NCBI RefSeq assembly: GCF_001676875.1
Contig: NZ_JYKA01000009.1
Location: forward strand, 1-64,000
DNA length: 64,000 nt
From: Chromobacterium subtsugae
GTDB taxonomy: Bacteria > Pseudomonadota > Gammaproteobacteria > Burkholderiales > Chromobacteriaceae
Reading direction: 5' to 3'
The notes below the pieces were generated by a model, which did no database searches, was not told the origin of the DNA, and saw only the letters and a list, made by a program, of their open reading frames with translations. Shown in pieces: positions 18,544-25,810 of this stretch (position 1 is the first letter of the stretch; every line of letters begins with the position of its first letter). The position numbers and the translations under genes are program-made.

Positions 18544-18565
18544 ACTTGTGAAGCCCAACGTTTAC
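18525..18565. repeat. REP-like palindromic repeat, copy 2
   Basis: Identical to the 41-bp unit at 17823-17863, including the GTAG start and the GTTGGGCT/AGCCCAAC stem. It covers the stop codon of the gene ending at 18543. Confidence 0.75.
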
Positions 18566-18615
18566 TGAAAAGTTGAAGCACCCATTAAGATGACCATTTA
18601 GAGAGATGTTACGAA

Positions 18616-18948
18616 ATGCCGTGGGAAAAAATCTTACCAGCATTCTTCATCGCACCATTATTAATTTACGGCATATCACTCGAAAACAAGCGTCGTGAAA
18701 ACATCGCTCGAGACATGGCAAAGGATTGGTTACAGAAAAATTACACTGGCTGCTATATCCGATCTATGCAATCCTCAAAAAACCGTTGGCCTGTCGTAAT
18801 CATCATGAAGGTTTATACATCAAAAGATGAGGATTTTGAAATCAAGCTGAAAATTGGATCATTCTTTGGTGGAGTATTTAATGACAAAATTCGCATTATT
18901 TACATTAGAAAAATCAAAAAATCTCCAAGTGACAAATCTTCAGCGTAG
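18616..18948 (+). CDS. Hypothetical protein with one N-terminal membrane segment
   Basis: The 110-residue protein starts at ATG 18616, with a weak GAGAGA site upstream. Residues 6-20 (LPAFFIAPLLIYGIS) form a hydrophobic helix likely to anchor it in the inner membrane, followed by a basic, Lys-rich body with beta-strand character (WPVVIIMKVYT, FEIKLKIGSFF, DKIRIIYIRKIKK). I recognise no family. It is an AT-rich orphan in the accessory island, flanked by REP-like repeats. Confidence 0.45.
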   Translation: MPWEKILPAFFIAPLLIYGISLENKRRENIARDMAKDWLQKNYTGCYIRSMQSSKNRWPVVIIMKVYTSKDEDFEIKLKIGSFFGGVFNDKIRIIYIRKIKKSPSDKSSA

Positions 18949-18963
18949 CAAAGCAATAGCGTA

Positions 18964-19004
18964 GCACGGTGGGGGTGGTGGGATTTTCAAAGCCAAGCGC
19001 TTAC
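18964..19004. repeat. Degenerate third REP-like copy
   Basis: GCACGGT at 18964 and the later AAGCC and TTAC keep the order and spacing of the two exact copies, but the stem is broken by substitutions. It looks like an older, decayed insertion. Confidence 0.4.
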
Positions 19005-19232
19005 CACGCGATAGAATAAAATGGTCAAACCCCGCCAGAAATTACCGAATTCACGCCGCGCTAACCTCGTGGCACTCAAACAAGTAGAAGCTTAAACCCG
19101 AGCGCATTATTTTGAACAAATCGCGACACAGGACATTTATTCGTCACTGAAGTTCTAAATTTCGAAATAGCTCTGTTAAAACATGACAGACAATGGCACA
19201 ATTGACATATACAAAAATGATCTCGCTCGGCC

Positions 19233-19604
19233 ATGACTTCAGAACATAACCTCCTCCACGCCTGCGCTCATTGCAAAGGGTCAGGCACCTGCAACAGCGG
19301 GCCGGATGGCTCCAGCTGCAAAGTCTGCGAAACCAAAAATGAACTTAAAAAAGGCCCTTACTACGGTCTTGCCTGTGGCACATGCGGAGGACTCGGTAAA
19401 ACAGACACGATGACTTATCGGCTTAACCACAGAACAAAACCTGTTCTTTCATTAATATTGGTATTGATTTCTACTGTTCTAATACTGCTATTTGGCATAT
19501 TCCGTAACGAATACTTTCACGAAGTGCTAACCTTCTGCACTACCATTTTAGGCAGTGTTGTCGGCTATTATTTCTCAACAAAGGGAAATGAAGAAGGAGC
19601 ATAG
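19233..19604 (+). CDS. Membrane protein with DnaJ-type zinc-finger motifs
   Basis: This 123-residue protein has an N-terminal cysteine region with CAHCKGSGTC, CKVC and CGTCGGLG, resembling the CxxCxGxG repeats of the DnaJ cysteine-rich domain, so it probably binds one or two zinc ions. Two hydrophobic helices follow (VLSLILVLISTVLILLFGIF and FCTTILGSVVGYYF), giving a membrane hairpin with the zinc domain on one side. No J-domain is present. The role is unknown; small proteins of this build occur in accessory islands. Composition is intermediate between the AT-rich island and the GC-rich flank. Confidence 0.55.
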   Translation: MTSEHNLLHACAHCKGSGTCNSGPDGSSCKVCETKNELKKGPYYGLACGTCGGLGKTDTMTYRLNHRTKPVLSLILVLISTVLILLFGIFRNEYFHEVLTFCTTILGSVVGYYFSTKGNEEGA

Positions 19605-19924
19605 CCCATAAGGAACAGCGCAAACAGGATATATTTTGCTTCACCTCGCGCTGACATTTCCATATCGTTCTCGATTAGAATCAATCGCATTACCATGGCA
19701 TCCTCACTTCTATCAAATTTTATGCTGTCCAAGCTACCTGCCCCGTACTTGGCGGATTGACCCCAAGCAGCGTCACTGTTAAATTGACCGCTGGTGCTCA
19801 ACACACCACTCCGTCAGCGGTTTAGCCCGCGCCCGTAAGTCGTGGCTTTTTTGCGTCCATAGGTTTCCTGTCGTGCCGCTCACTCGGCGCGTCCAAAGCT
19901 TATGGCCGGGTAGCGTGCAGCCAT
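19605..19924. other. 320-bp region without a supported gene
   Basis: A 78-residue antisense frame (19568-19804) overlaps the end of the zinc-finger gene and has no homologous look. From about 19840 the DNA turns GC-rich and leads into the structured RNA region. This is the likely junction between the AT-rich island and phage-derived DNA; I see no clear direct repeats. Confidence 0.4.
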
Positions 19925-20030
19925 ACAATACCCCGGCAACGGGGGAAATCTGCGGGCCGTCTGACGGCGGTGTTGAAGTACCCGGCCGCCCCTCTCAACA
20001 GGGGGCGCTTTAGACAAAACCGTCAGGAGT
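19925..20030 (+). ncRNA. Candidate C4-like antisense RNA / structured leader
   Basis: Three hairpins follow each other: CCCCG-GCAA-CGGGG (19931-19944, GNRA-type loop), GCCGTC-T-GACGGC (19956-19968) and CCCCT-ctcaac-AGGGG (19989-20004). An alternative long-range stem pairs GCGG(G)CCG (19952-19959) with CGGCCGC (19983-19989). CTGACGG (19961-19967) is the exact complement of CCGTCAG (20020-20026), which abuts the AGGAG ribosome site of the leader ORF. In phages P1 and P7 the C4 RNA blocks translation of icd and so of the coupled antirepressor gene ant. Position and complementarity fit that scheme; I could not run a covariance model. Confidence 0.45.
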
Positions 20031-20032
20031 CC

Positions 20033-20194
20033 ATGATCATGGATGCTCGTCTTGTATTTGTCGTTTCTCTTTCCCCTCCCCTTATTCGCCCTCCCCGCCA
20101 CGTATCGCGTGCATCGTTACGCCTACGCGCCGCATATCGCCTTGCGTTTTTGGCGGCGCAGTTTGCGCGTTGGATTGGGGAGGCCCGGCCATGA
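20033..20194 (+). CDS. 53-residue leader peptide coupled to the antirepressor (icd-like)
   Basis: ATG 20033 lies behind CAGGAG and encodes 53 residues, basic with an Arg-rich centre (RPPRHVSRASLRLRAAYR) and a short hydrophobic stretch (FLAAQFA). Its TGA overlaps the ATG of the next gene as ATGA, the classic sign of translational coupling. In P1/P7, the icd frame couples translation to ant in the same way. The peptide itself may have no function beyond opening the downstream start. Confidence 0.5.
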   Translation: MIMDARLVFVVSLSPPLIRPPRHVSRASLRLRAAYRLAFLAAQFARWIGEARP

Positions 20195-20859
20195 ATGCGG
20201 CTATCGATCAACAGGTGAACACGCCGTTGCGGCTGGATTTCGCCAAGGGCTTGGCCATGCGGGTGGTGCGGCGGCCGGAGGGGTTTTGGCTGGTGGCGGC
20301 GGAGGTGGCCGCGTGCATGAAGCTGGAGGTAAAGGATTTGCTGAAGGCGCTGGGCGAGCCGCTGGGCCGGCCCTTGCGGCTGGTGGATGAGGCGGAGCCG
20401 GTGTTGTGCCTGTCCGAAGGCGAGCTGGACGAAGTGTTTCGCCGCATCAAGAAACCGGGCGCGCGGCGGCTGCGGCGCTGGTGGCTGGAGGCCACCCGCC
20501 CGTCCTTGCTGCAGGAGGCCGGCGCGGCCCATACGGCGGAAACCCTGCACCTGGCGCTGGCCCTCGCCGCGGAGGCGGCGCAGCAGGTTAGCCGCGCGGT
20601 GATGGAGGCGGTGCTAAGCGAACCCGGCACCTGGCAGCATTCGCGCTGGGTGGTGGCGCTGGATTACGCGCCCAACAACAAGCAGCGCTGGCCGCACGGC
20701 AGGCTGATCGGCCTGAGCAGCAGCGTCTCCACGCTCAGCGGCATGGCGGAGTTGATCGCCCCGCCCGGCCAAATGCCGGCCACCAGCGCGGAGCTGCTCA
20801 AGCTGGCCACCGCTTGCCAGCTGCGGCTGGCGCAGCGGCTGGATAAGTTCGCCAGCTGA
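20191..20859 (+). CDS. BRO-N domain protein, probable phage antirepressor
   Basis: ATG 20191 (GGGGAGG upstream) gives 222 residues; a TTG 21 bp earlier is less likely. Residues 14-112 match the BRO-N/antirepressor pattern: AMRVVRRPEGFWLVAAEVAACM, then VLCLSEGELDEVFRRIKKPGARRLRRWWLEATRPSLL. The rest is helical and holds no named DNA-binding domain. BRO-N proteins in phages antagonise repressors or regulate lysogeny. No integrase, capsid or other phage gene lies nearby, so this is a remnant or a self-contained regulatory unit. The upstream leader and structured RNA support antisense control of its translation. An 11-bp-stem terminator follows. Confidence 0.7.
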   Translation: MNAAIDQQVNTPLRLDFAKGLAMRVVRRPEGFWLVAAEVAACMKLEVKDLLKALGEPLGRPLRLVDEAEPVLCLSEGELDEVFRRIKKPGARRLRRWWLEATRPSLLQEAGAAHTAETLHLALALAAEAAQQVSRAVMEAVLSEPGTWQHSRWVVALDYAPNNKQRWPHGRLIGLSSSVSTLSGMAELIAPPGQMPATSAELLKLATACQLRLAQRLDKFAS

Positions 20860-20876
20860 CCGCGCAGCACAATAAA

Positions 20877-20911
20877 AAAACACCGCTTCAGCGTGGCGAA
20901 GCGGTGTTTTC
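20877..20911. terminator. Intrinsic terminator after the BRO-N gene (bidirectional)
   Basis: AACACCGCTTC and GAAGCGGTGTT form a perfect 11-bp stem with an 8-nt loop, with A-run before and T-run after. It can serve the + strand gene and also the - strand gene ending at 20961. Confidence 0.92.
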
Positions 20912-20960
20912 ATTTCAACGGCCGCACTCCAGCTGGAATCCGCCTGTTGTCAAACCATGC

Positions 20961-22205
20961 CTAGTAGTTCAAAGGAATCTTGCCGCTCGGCTTCTTTCTC
21001 AAGGTATTCACCTGAATATGGGGCCAGCGCGTCACCTGGCCATTTGAGCCGAACATGAATTCAAAGAACAGCACTTGCTCGTATTGCAGCTGCAATACCT
21101 CGCAACCATCGCTGTCTATCACGGTTTGTATCCATAAATTCAGGCTCATTTCCGTCACATTGGCGAAGGTGCTGACAAACGGGGTATTCAAAATCCCGCC
21201 TTGCGGGCCGCCGTTGTGTTTGCTGGTGAGCTGAATCAACGTGTATTTTTCCATGCGCTGATCCTTGATCGCGTCACGCAATCGCAAATTCGGGCGAACG
21301 GAATACGGATAGTTGGGATGCGCGACAATGCGTTGGAAATAAGTCAGATTGCTGTCGGGCTGGGTGGTAGGCAAGGACTTATCAAACGCCCATGCCAGCG
21401 CGGGCGCGTCGAGATTGAGCGGCGCCGGCGGCGAGCCATCCCCTACCGACAACAAGGCGGCTGCGCCCATGCTGGGTGAAATGGCGAGCGGCGAACCCGC
21501 CAAGGGCACGGGATTGGCCGCAATGGCTGCCGGCACGATGGTATCGTCTTCCGGCGGCGGCGTAGTCGGCCACGATTGGGTGAAAGGCTGGGTCCAGCAA
21601 TCGGCGCCGGCAGGATAGTCCGGTTTGCCGGGGATATCCGCCTGAAAGCCGCCGGTAATCATGATCGCGCTGCCATGGGGTATCGTCCCGCTGCGCGCAA
21701 TGGAATACGGCGGCACATAGTTTGGCCCGCTGGCGCCGGCGCCGATGGCAATGCCGGGGAAGCCGTTGTCTGAAATAACGGATTCTTCCGTAGCCGCATG
21801 GTTGTACATAGGATTCATCCAAAGATACATCCCATCTTCTTCGTGAATCCCAACGCCGTCGCTGACACGCTGTATGCTTTGGTTGTATTTCACCGCGCCG
21901 GCAAACTGTTCGTTTGTGCCGCCGCGATTACGCACGCCGCCATCCACCAGGGAAAACGTCAGTTCCTCGGTATAGTTTTCACAGAGGAAATGGAATATGC
22001 CAAAAATGGTTTCTGAATTGGTCCCCGGCGACGGCATACAGGTGGTATGCAGCCCCCACCCAACATCTTTCTTGTCCGGATTGTAATTCACCCATGTGCC
22101 TTCCAGCTGCTTCAGCACGCCATAGTCAGCCGGCTGACTCAATAGCTCATCCGAATATTCCGGATAGGGAGGGATTGGGGTTTGAGCAATTTTCTTTTCA
22201 GACAT
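20961..22205 (-). CDS. Uncharacterised 414-residue soluble protein with nitrobindin-like start
   Basis: ATG 22205 (GAGG upstream on the minus strand) gives 414 residues and no signal peptide. The segment LKQLEGTWVNYNPD followed by GWGLHTTCMPSPG resembles the opening of small beta-barrel heme or ligand-binding proteins (nitrobindin/THAP4-type, LxGTWxG). Later strands (ENYTEELTFSLVDGG, YEQVLFFEFMFG) are also beta-like. The middle has a Pro/Ala-rich insertion (about 205-265). The similarity is weak, so binding of heme or a lipid is only a suggestion. It is the last of three minus-strand genes that share a region with a secreted multicopper oxidase and a tyrosinase. Confidence 0.5.
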   Translation of the reverse strand: MSEKKIAQTPIPPYPEYSDELLSQPADYGVLKQLEGTWVNYNPDKKDVGWGLHTTCMPSPGTNSETIFGIFHFLCENYTEELTFSLVDGGVRNRGGTNEQFAGAVKYNQSIQRVSDGVGIHEEDGMYLWMNPMYNHAATEESVISDNGFPGIAIGAGASGPNYVPPYSIARSGTIPHGSAIMITGGFQADIPGKPDYPAGADCWTQPFTQSWPTTPPPEDDTIVPAAIAANPVPLAGSPLAISPSMGAAALLSVGDGSPPAPLNLDAPALAWAFDKSLPTTQPDSNLTYFQRIVAHPNYPYSVRPNLRLRDAIKDQRMEKYTLIQLTSKHNGGPQGGILNTPFVSTFANVTEMSLNLWIQTVIDSDGCEVLQLQYEQVLFFEFMFGSNGQVTRWPHIQVNTLRKKPSGKIPLNY

Positions 22206-22746
22206 GGAAACCTCGCGTGGTTATTCATTTGTAGAAAAGCGACACGGCGGGAAAGCAATGCAAAAAACAGTCTGAATCAGATAATGACGGCCCTTCAACA
22301 AGGCTGAATTTGCGATGCGGCAGTCTGCTGCAAATCACCAACTTATAAACGAAATGAATTTCGCCTATACAAAAAACATAGCACCGAAAATGACATTATC
22401 AAGGCGAATTATTTGATAACCATTATTATTATGATGGAGGAAGGCCTTGATTATTCCAAACTTCCTGAGATTCACCCTCTTGAAAGAATGCGTCTCCAGA
22501 AAATGGTTAAAGGCAAAACTAAAGAAAAGGGAAATTGCAGCCGAACTTATCCCTGAAAATCCATGACATAAGGGTATCTGACAGGGTCAGAATTGGAATG
22601 GACTGCCATCCATTTGAATTCATCCGCTGGATCCAACCAAGATCACATCCGACTTTCATTTTGCTACACGATGATCTTCATTTCATTCTGCAGCCCCCAC
22701 CCCGGCATTGCTAAGCGGTGCTTTCTTTACAAATCCAGCGCCAATC
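22206..22746. other. 541-bp AT-rich intergenic region
   Basis: It holds the promoter of the 414-residue gene on its left side, one possible 41-residue frame at 22431-22556 and a small palindrome CTGAC-AGG-GTCAG (22578-22590). No other structure is evident. Confidence 0.5.
22431..22556 (+). CDS. Possible 41-residue peptide
   Basis: ATGATG at 22431 opens a 41-codon frame with a protein-like composition (EEGLDYSKLPEIHPLERM, then Lys-rich). There is no clear ribosome site, so it could be a fragment of a lost gene or chance. Confidence 0.2.
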   Translation: MMEEGLDYSKLPEIHPLERMRLQKMVKGKTKEKGNCSRTYP

Positions 22747-23169
22747 TCAGCGATTGCCTTGGTAAGCTTTCAGAGCCTCAAGCCCGCTGCGTTCGGCGCG
22801 CACCTGAGCCAAAGTGCCAAATGCCTTGCTGCTTTCCATCAGGCTTTGCGTGTCGGCCAGCAAGTCAAACCGCTCTGCTTGCGGCGGGCCCTGCTGCTCA
22901 TTGAGCAGCCGGATATAAATCGTCGGCATCAGGTTCTGGAACTCTTCCGAACTCAATTTTCCGGTATTGGCCAAACCCGACAGCACATCATAAGCCTCCT
23001 CCGTGGTGACGCTTTTCAGATTGAGCTGCGCCGGGGGATTGGCTTGAGCGGGTAAGAAGCGAGTAGACTTTGCCGCATCCAGCTGTTGAGAAAAGCTGGC
23101 CGCCTGCCCAACCTCAAGCGAAGCTCGCATCACAGTGCTTCGGTGCCCTGATGTCGCAAATATCAGCAT
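22747..23169 (-). CDS. Hypothetical protein, 140 residues
   Basis: ATG 23169 is chosen because GGAGGG lies four to five bases upstream; a start five codons earlier lacks it. The protein is polar and mainly helical, with no signal peptide or membrane segment (SVTTEEAYDVLSGLANTG, FQNLMPTIYIRLLNEQQ). The calm N-terminus with many Ser, Ala and Gln recalls secreted or effector-like small proteins, but I recognise no family. It lies between the multicopper oxidase and the 414-residue gene. Confidence 0.5.
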   Translation of the reverse strand: MLIFATSGHRSTVMRASLEVGQAASFSQQLDAAKSTRFLPAQANPPAQLNLKSVTTEEAYDVLSGLANTGKLSSEEFQNLMPTIYIRLLNEQQGPPQAERFDLLADTQSLMESSKAFGTLAQVRAERSGLEALKAYQGNR

Positions 23170-23286
23170 TTTTCCCTCCGTCACGAGTGCGGGTTAATAG
23201 TGTTTCTAATCTCGTCTGCAAACATGGCACAGCGCGCAACTGGGCGGAGCTGCATGACTCCCCGAGTCGTCAGCTGGAAACTCCCC

Positions 23287-23333
23287 GGCAACGTTGCCAC
23301 GGCCCCGCCAACCTGGCCCGGCGACGGGCCAGG
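23287..23333. terminator. Two GC-rich palindromes after the multicopper oxidase gene
   Basis: CCTGGCCCG-GCGA-CGGGCCAGG (23312-23333) is a 9-bp stem with a GNRA-type loop, starting 16 bp after the oxidase stop on the minus strand. GGCAACGTTGCC (23287-23298) is a second perfect palindrome. No T-run follows, so termination efficiency is uncertain. Confidence 0.45.
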
Positions 23334-23349
23334 CAAAGCCACGGATGCT

Positions 23350-25458
23350 TCAATGATGCCCGCTGGTCGGATTGCCCTTTTCGTCCGGCAGCGCGATGCG
23401 CACGTTCTGCATCATGCCCTGGTCCTCATGGTCCAGGATGTGGCAGTGCAGGACGAAATCGCCGATGTAGCGCTCGTAGCGGGTGCGCACGATGAAGGTG
23501 TACTTGCCCGTATCCTTGTTCAGACTGGAATTAGGATCGCCGGAGTAGAGGTTCTTGATCCACAAGGTATCCTTCCACATCCCCTTCATGCCGCGGTACT
23601 GCTCATCGTCCTCATCGGCGCCCGGCACCCCTTGGGGATCGCTGACATCCCGGCCTTTGTTATCCAGAATTTTGACTATCTGGAACGGATTGACGTGGAT
23701 ATGAAAAGGGTGGCTGACAAAGTCCGATGTCAGCGTCCATTCATCCACGCCTCCAAGCGGCAATACGCGATCCATCCGCGATCCATCGTAAGGTTTGCCG
23801 TCTACTTGATAAAACGACGCCCCCGGCACCGAAGTGGTATCGATATTGAACGCCAGCCTCTGGCGACCGGTCACCTCATTCGCCAGGATATCCGCGTGGG
23901 GCACGAAGCGGGTCAGCTTTATGTCCCGCTCCAGATCCGCCACAACCAGCTTAGCTACCGCGCTCGGATAGTTTCTGCGCGCCGCCTTGATCAACTGCGC
24001 TTTCACATGGCGCTCAATCGCGGCGGGCGAGCCATCCATATTGCCTGCGGCAGCCGGCTTGACATGAACGATGCCCAGCAAACGCGTATAGGGCGTCACC
24101 CGGTCCACGTTGGAACTTTGCACTCGGTTGATCAGACAGTAATCCCCCGACTTCGGGAAAACCATCAACGCATCCCAACGATAGCCTGGCTGGAAAACCA
24201 CCCGCGTTTTCTGCATCGCCTGCCCTAAAGTGAGGCCATCCGCCGCCACCAGGGTGAGCGGCAGCGGATCGCCCGTGCACTCTTGCGCGACATAGTCCTG
24301 GCTCTTCTCCGCCGTCAGGCCGGCAAGCGTCCTGGCCGGATGCGGCCGGCGCAGGCGGAGCTCCAGCGCGATGGTATCGCGCACTCCGCCATGGATCATG
24401 CGCCAGCGCTGCACCTGGCCCACGGTGGCATCCGGCAGTTTTCCCATGACCATGCCATTGATGCTGGTATAACGACCGGACTTTTCCCACTGGCCGGGAC
24501 CGAATAAATCATAGCCGTCGATTTTGCCGACATCGCCCGCATCGCATCGATAACGCTTGTCCGGATAGGTTTTGACCTTGCCGTCTTGATCGCGGCACGC
24601 GTACTGGATTTGCTGGAACACCAGCGTGCGTTCCTGGAACGCCCCACCCTTGACAGGCTTCAACAGGGTATCCAGATCGCCGTGGCCATTTTCGCCCCCG
24701 CCGGCCTGAGGCTGCCTATCGCCGCGGATGATCAAGGCGCCGGCCATGCCGCTGGAGACCTGCAGCGCGGTAGAGCCATGCACATGCGTGTGATACCAGT
24801 AAGTGCCCGCCGGGTGCTCCTGCGGGATGTTGTATTCGTACTGGAAGGCAACGCCAGGTTGAATGTTAATCATCACGTTGTCGCTGTTGCCTGCCGGGTT
24901 CACCCACAAGCCGTGCGTGTGCAGATTGCTGCCGTTGAAGCAGTGCGGCGTGTTGGCGCTGCCGCCTTGCGATACGCAGCTGGGATCGTCAGGCAGATTG
25001 TTATGCAACGTGACCCGCACCGTCTGGCCCGGTCTGGCTTCAATCCTGGGCGCGACAAACTGCGGCGTCTCGGCTGCGTCGTTGCGCTGCGGGCAGCTTT
25101 TCTTATCCGGATCGCACCACTGGCGATAGCCGCGCAATCGCACATGGTCCTCGCCTTGCTCCGCCGACGGATTGCGCATGACGCCGTCCAGATAGCGGAT
25201 TTCCAAGTCCATATTGACCGTTTGCCGCGGCCGGGACGGCCGATCGGGCTGAACTGGCAGCGCCATGAAGTTTTGCAACTGCAAAGGCCCATGCTTGGGC
25301 TTGGCCGCCGCCTCACTGGAGGGCGACAACAAGGGCGGCTGCGAGGGTATCGCCGGCAATTCCTCCGCCGCCGCGCATACTCCCCAGCTTAACAACGCCG
25401 CGCCTTGCGCCGCGGCAAACAGCCGGGCGAAGGCCGGCTTGAACCCTTGATATCGCAT
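23350..25458 (-). CDS. Secreted multicopper oxidase
   Basis: The 702-residue protein has an N-terminal segment typical of a signal peptide, with Ala-rich core and cleavage near CAAAEELPA, so it acts in the periplasm or outside. The four copper motifs are complete: NLHTHGLW, YWYHTHVHG, HPFHIHVNPF and HCHILDHEDQGMM, whose last Met is the axial type 1 ligand. It is longer than CueO-type enzymes, with extra sequence after the second motif. Laccase-like oxidases take electrons from phenols or metals and reduce oxygen to water. A divergent tyrosinase starts 352 bp away with a CviR-type box between them, so both copper enzymes may be quorum-controlled. The substrate is unknown. Confidence 0.88.
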   Translation of the reverse strand: MRYQGFKPAFARLFAAAQGAALLSWGVCAAAEELPAIPSQPPLLSPSSEAAAKPKHGPLQLQNFMALPVQPDRPSRPRQTVNMDLEIRYLDGVMRNPSAEQGEDHVRLRGYRQWCDPDKKSCPQRNDAAETPQFVAPRIEARPGQTVRVTLHNNLPDDPSCVSQGGSANTPHCFNGSNLHTHGLWVNPAGNSDNVMINIQPGVAFQYEYNIPQEHPAGTYWYHTHVHGSTALQVSSGMAGALIIRGDRQPQAGGGENGHGDLDTLLKPVKGGAFQERTLVFQQIQYACRDQDGKVKTYPDKRYRCDAGDVGKIDGYDLFGPGQWEKSGRYTSINGMVMGKLPDATVGQVQRWRMIHGGVRDTIALELRLRRPHPARTLAGLTAEKSQDYVAQECTGDPLPLTLVAADGLTLGQAMQKTRVVFQPGYRWDALMVFPKSGDYCLINRVQSSNVDRVTPYTRLLGIVHVKPAAAGNMDGSPAAIERHVKAQLIKAARRNYPSAVAKLVVADLERDIKLTRFVPHADILANEVTGRQRLAFNIDTTSVPGASFYQVDGKPYDGSRMDRVLPLGGVDEWTLTSDFVSHPFHIHVNPFQIVKILDNKGRDVSDPQGVPGADEDDEQYRGMKGMWKDTLWIKNLYSGDPNSSLNKDTGKYTFIVRTRYERYIGDFVLHCHILDHEDQGMMQNVRIALPDEKGNPTSGHH

Positions 25459-25810
25459 TCACATCTCCTTGGCTGATATCGGCGAAACCTTGCATAGCGC
25501 TATCCGTCGTTCATCGATTGACTCGCCATGAAGTTCGCCGCCATTCGTAATGAGCAGCAAATTCACTCATAACAATGCGCCAAAAGAAATGCCAAAAGCA
25601 TTACACCCCTGTCCCTTAGGACAGGTCATCAGCGGCGAGAACACGCGCATTGCCCAGGAAAAGTGCCCGTCAAGCAAGGCTGGCGGGAGGGATAGCTCAA
25701 TTGCAACACTGAAAAGTATTTAAATTACATATTGCATATTCAATGCCAAAACCCTACAACGCATCTGCAATATTTGTTTTCCATAACTTAAACAAAACAA
25801 AGGAAATGAG
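25459..25810. other. 352-bp divergent promoter region between two copper oxidases
   Basis: The region carries the CviR-type box at 25609-25624 and AT-rich stretches on the tyrosinase side (25690-25810). No confident -35/-10 pair can be fixed by eye. Confidence 0.6.
25609..25624. promoter_or_regulatory. CviR/LuxR-type quorum-sensing box
   Basis: CTGTCCCTTAGGACAG is a perfect palindrome (extended to CCTGTCC-CTTA-GGACAGG) and fits CTGNCCNNNNGGNCAG, the CviR consensus I recall for Chromobacterium violaceum, at every fixed position. It is 151 bp before the oxidase start and 187 bp before the tyrosinase start. Confidence 0.7.

Noticed and set aside
17823-18565. Integron attC sites (GTTGGGC and GCCCAAC look like attC core motifs)
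   Set aside because: The order of the cores is reversed, the units are short and identical, and no integrase or cassette array is present.
19568-19804. A 78-codon antisense frame
   Set aside because: It overlaps the zinc-finger gene, lacks a clear start site and resembles nothing known to me.
19605-20911. A complete prophage
   Set aside because: Only the BRO-type gene and its leader are phage-like; no integrase, structural or lysis genes are near.
22578-22590. CTGAC-AGG-GTCAG as a second quorum-sensing box
   Set aside because: The spacing and inner bases do not fit CTGNCCNNNNGGNCAG.
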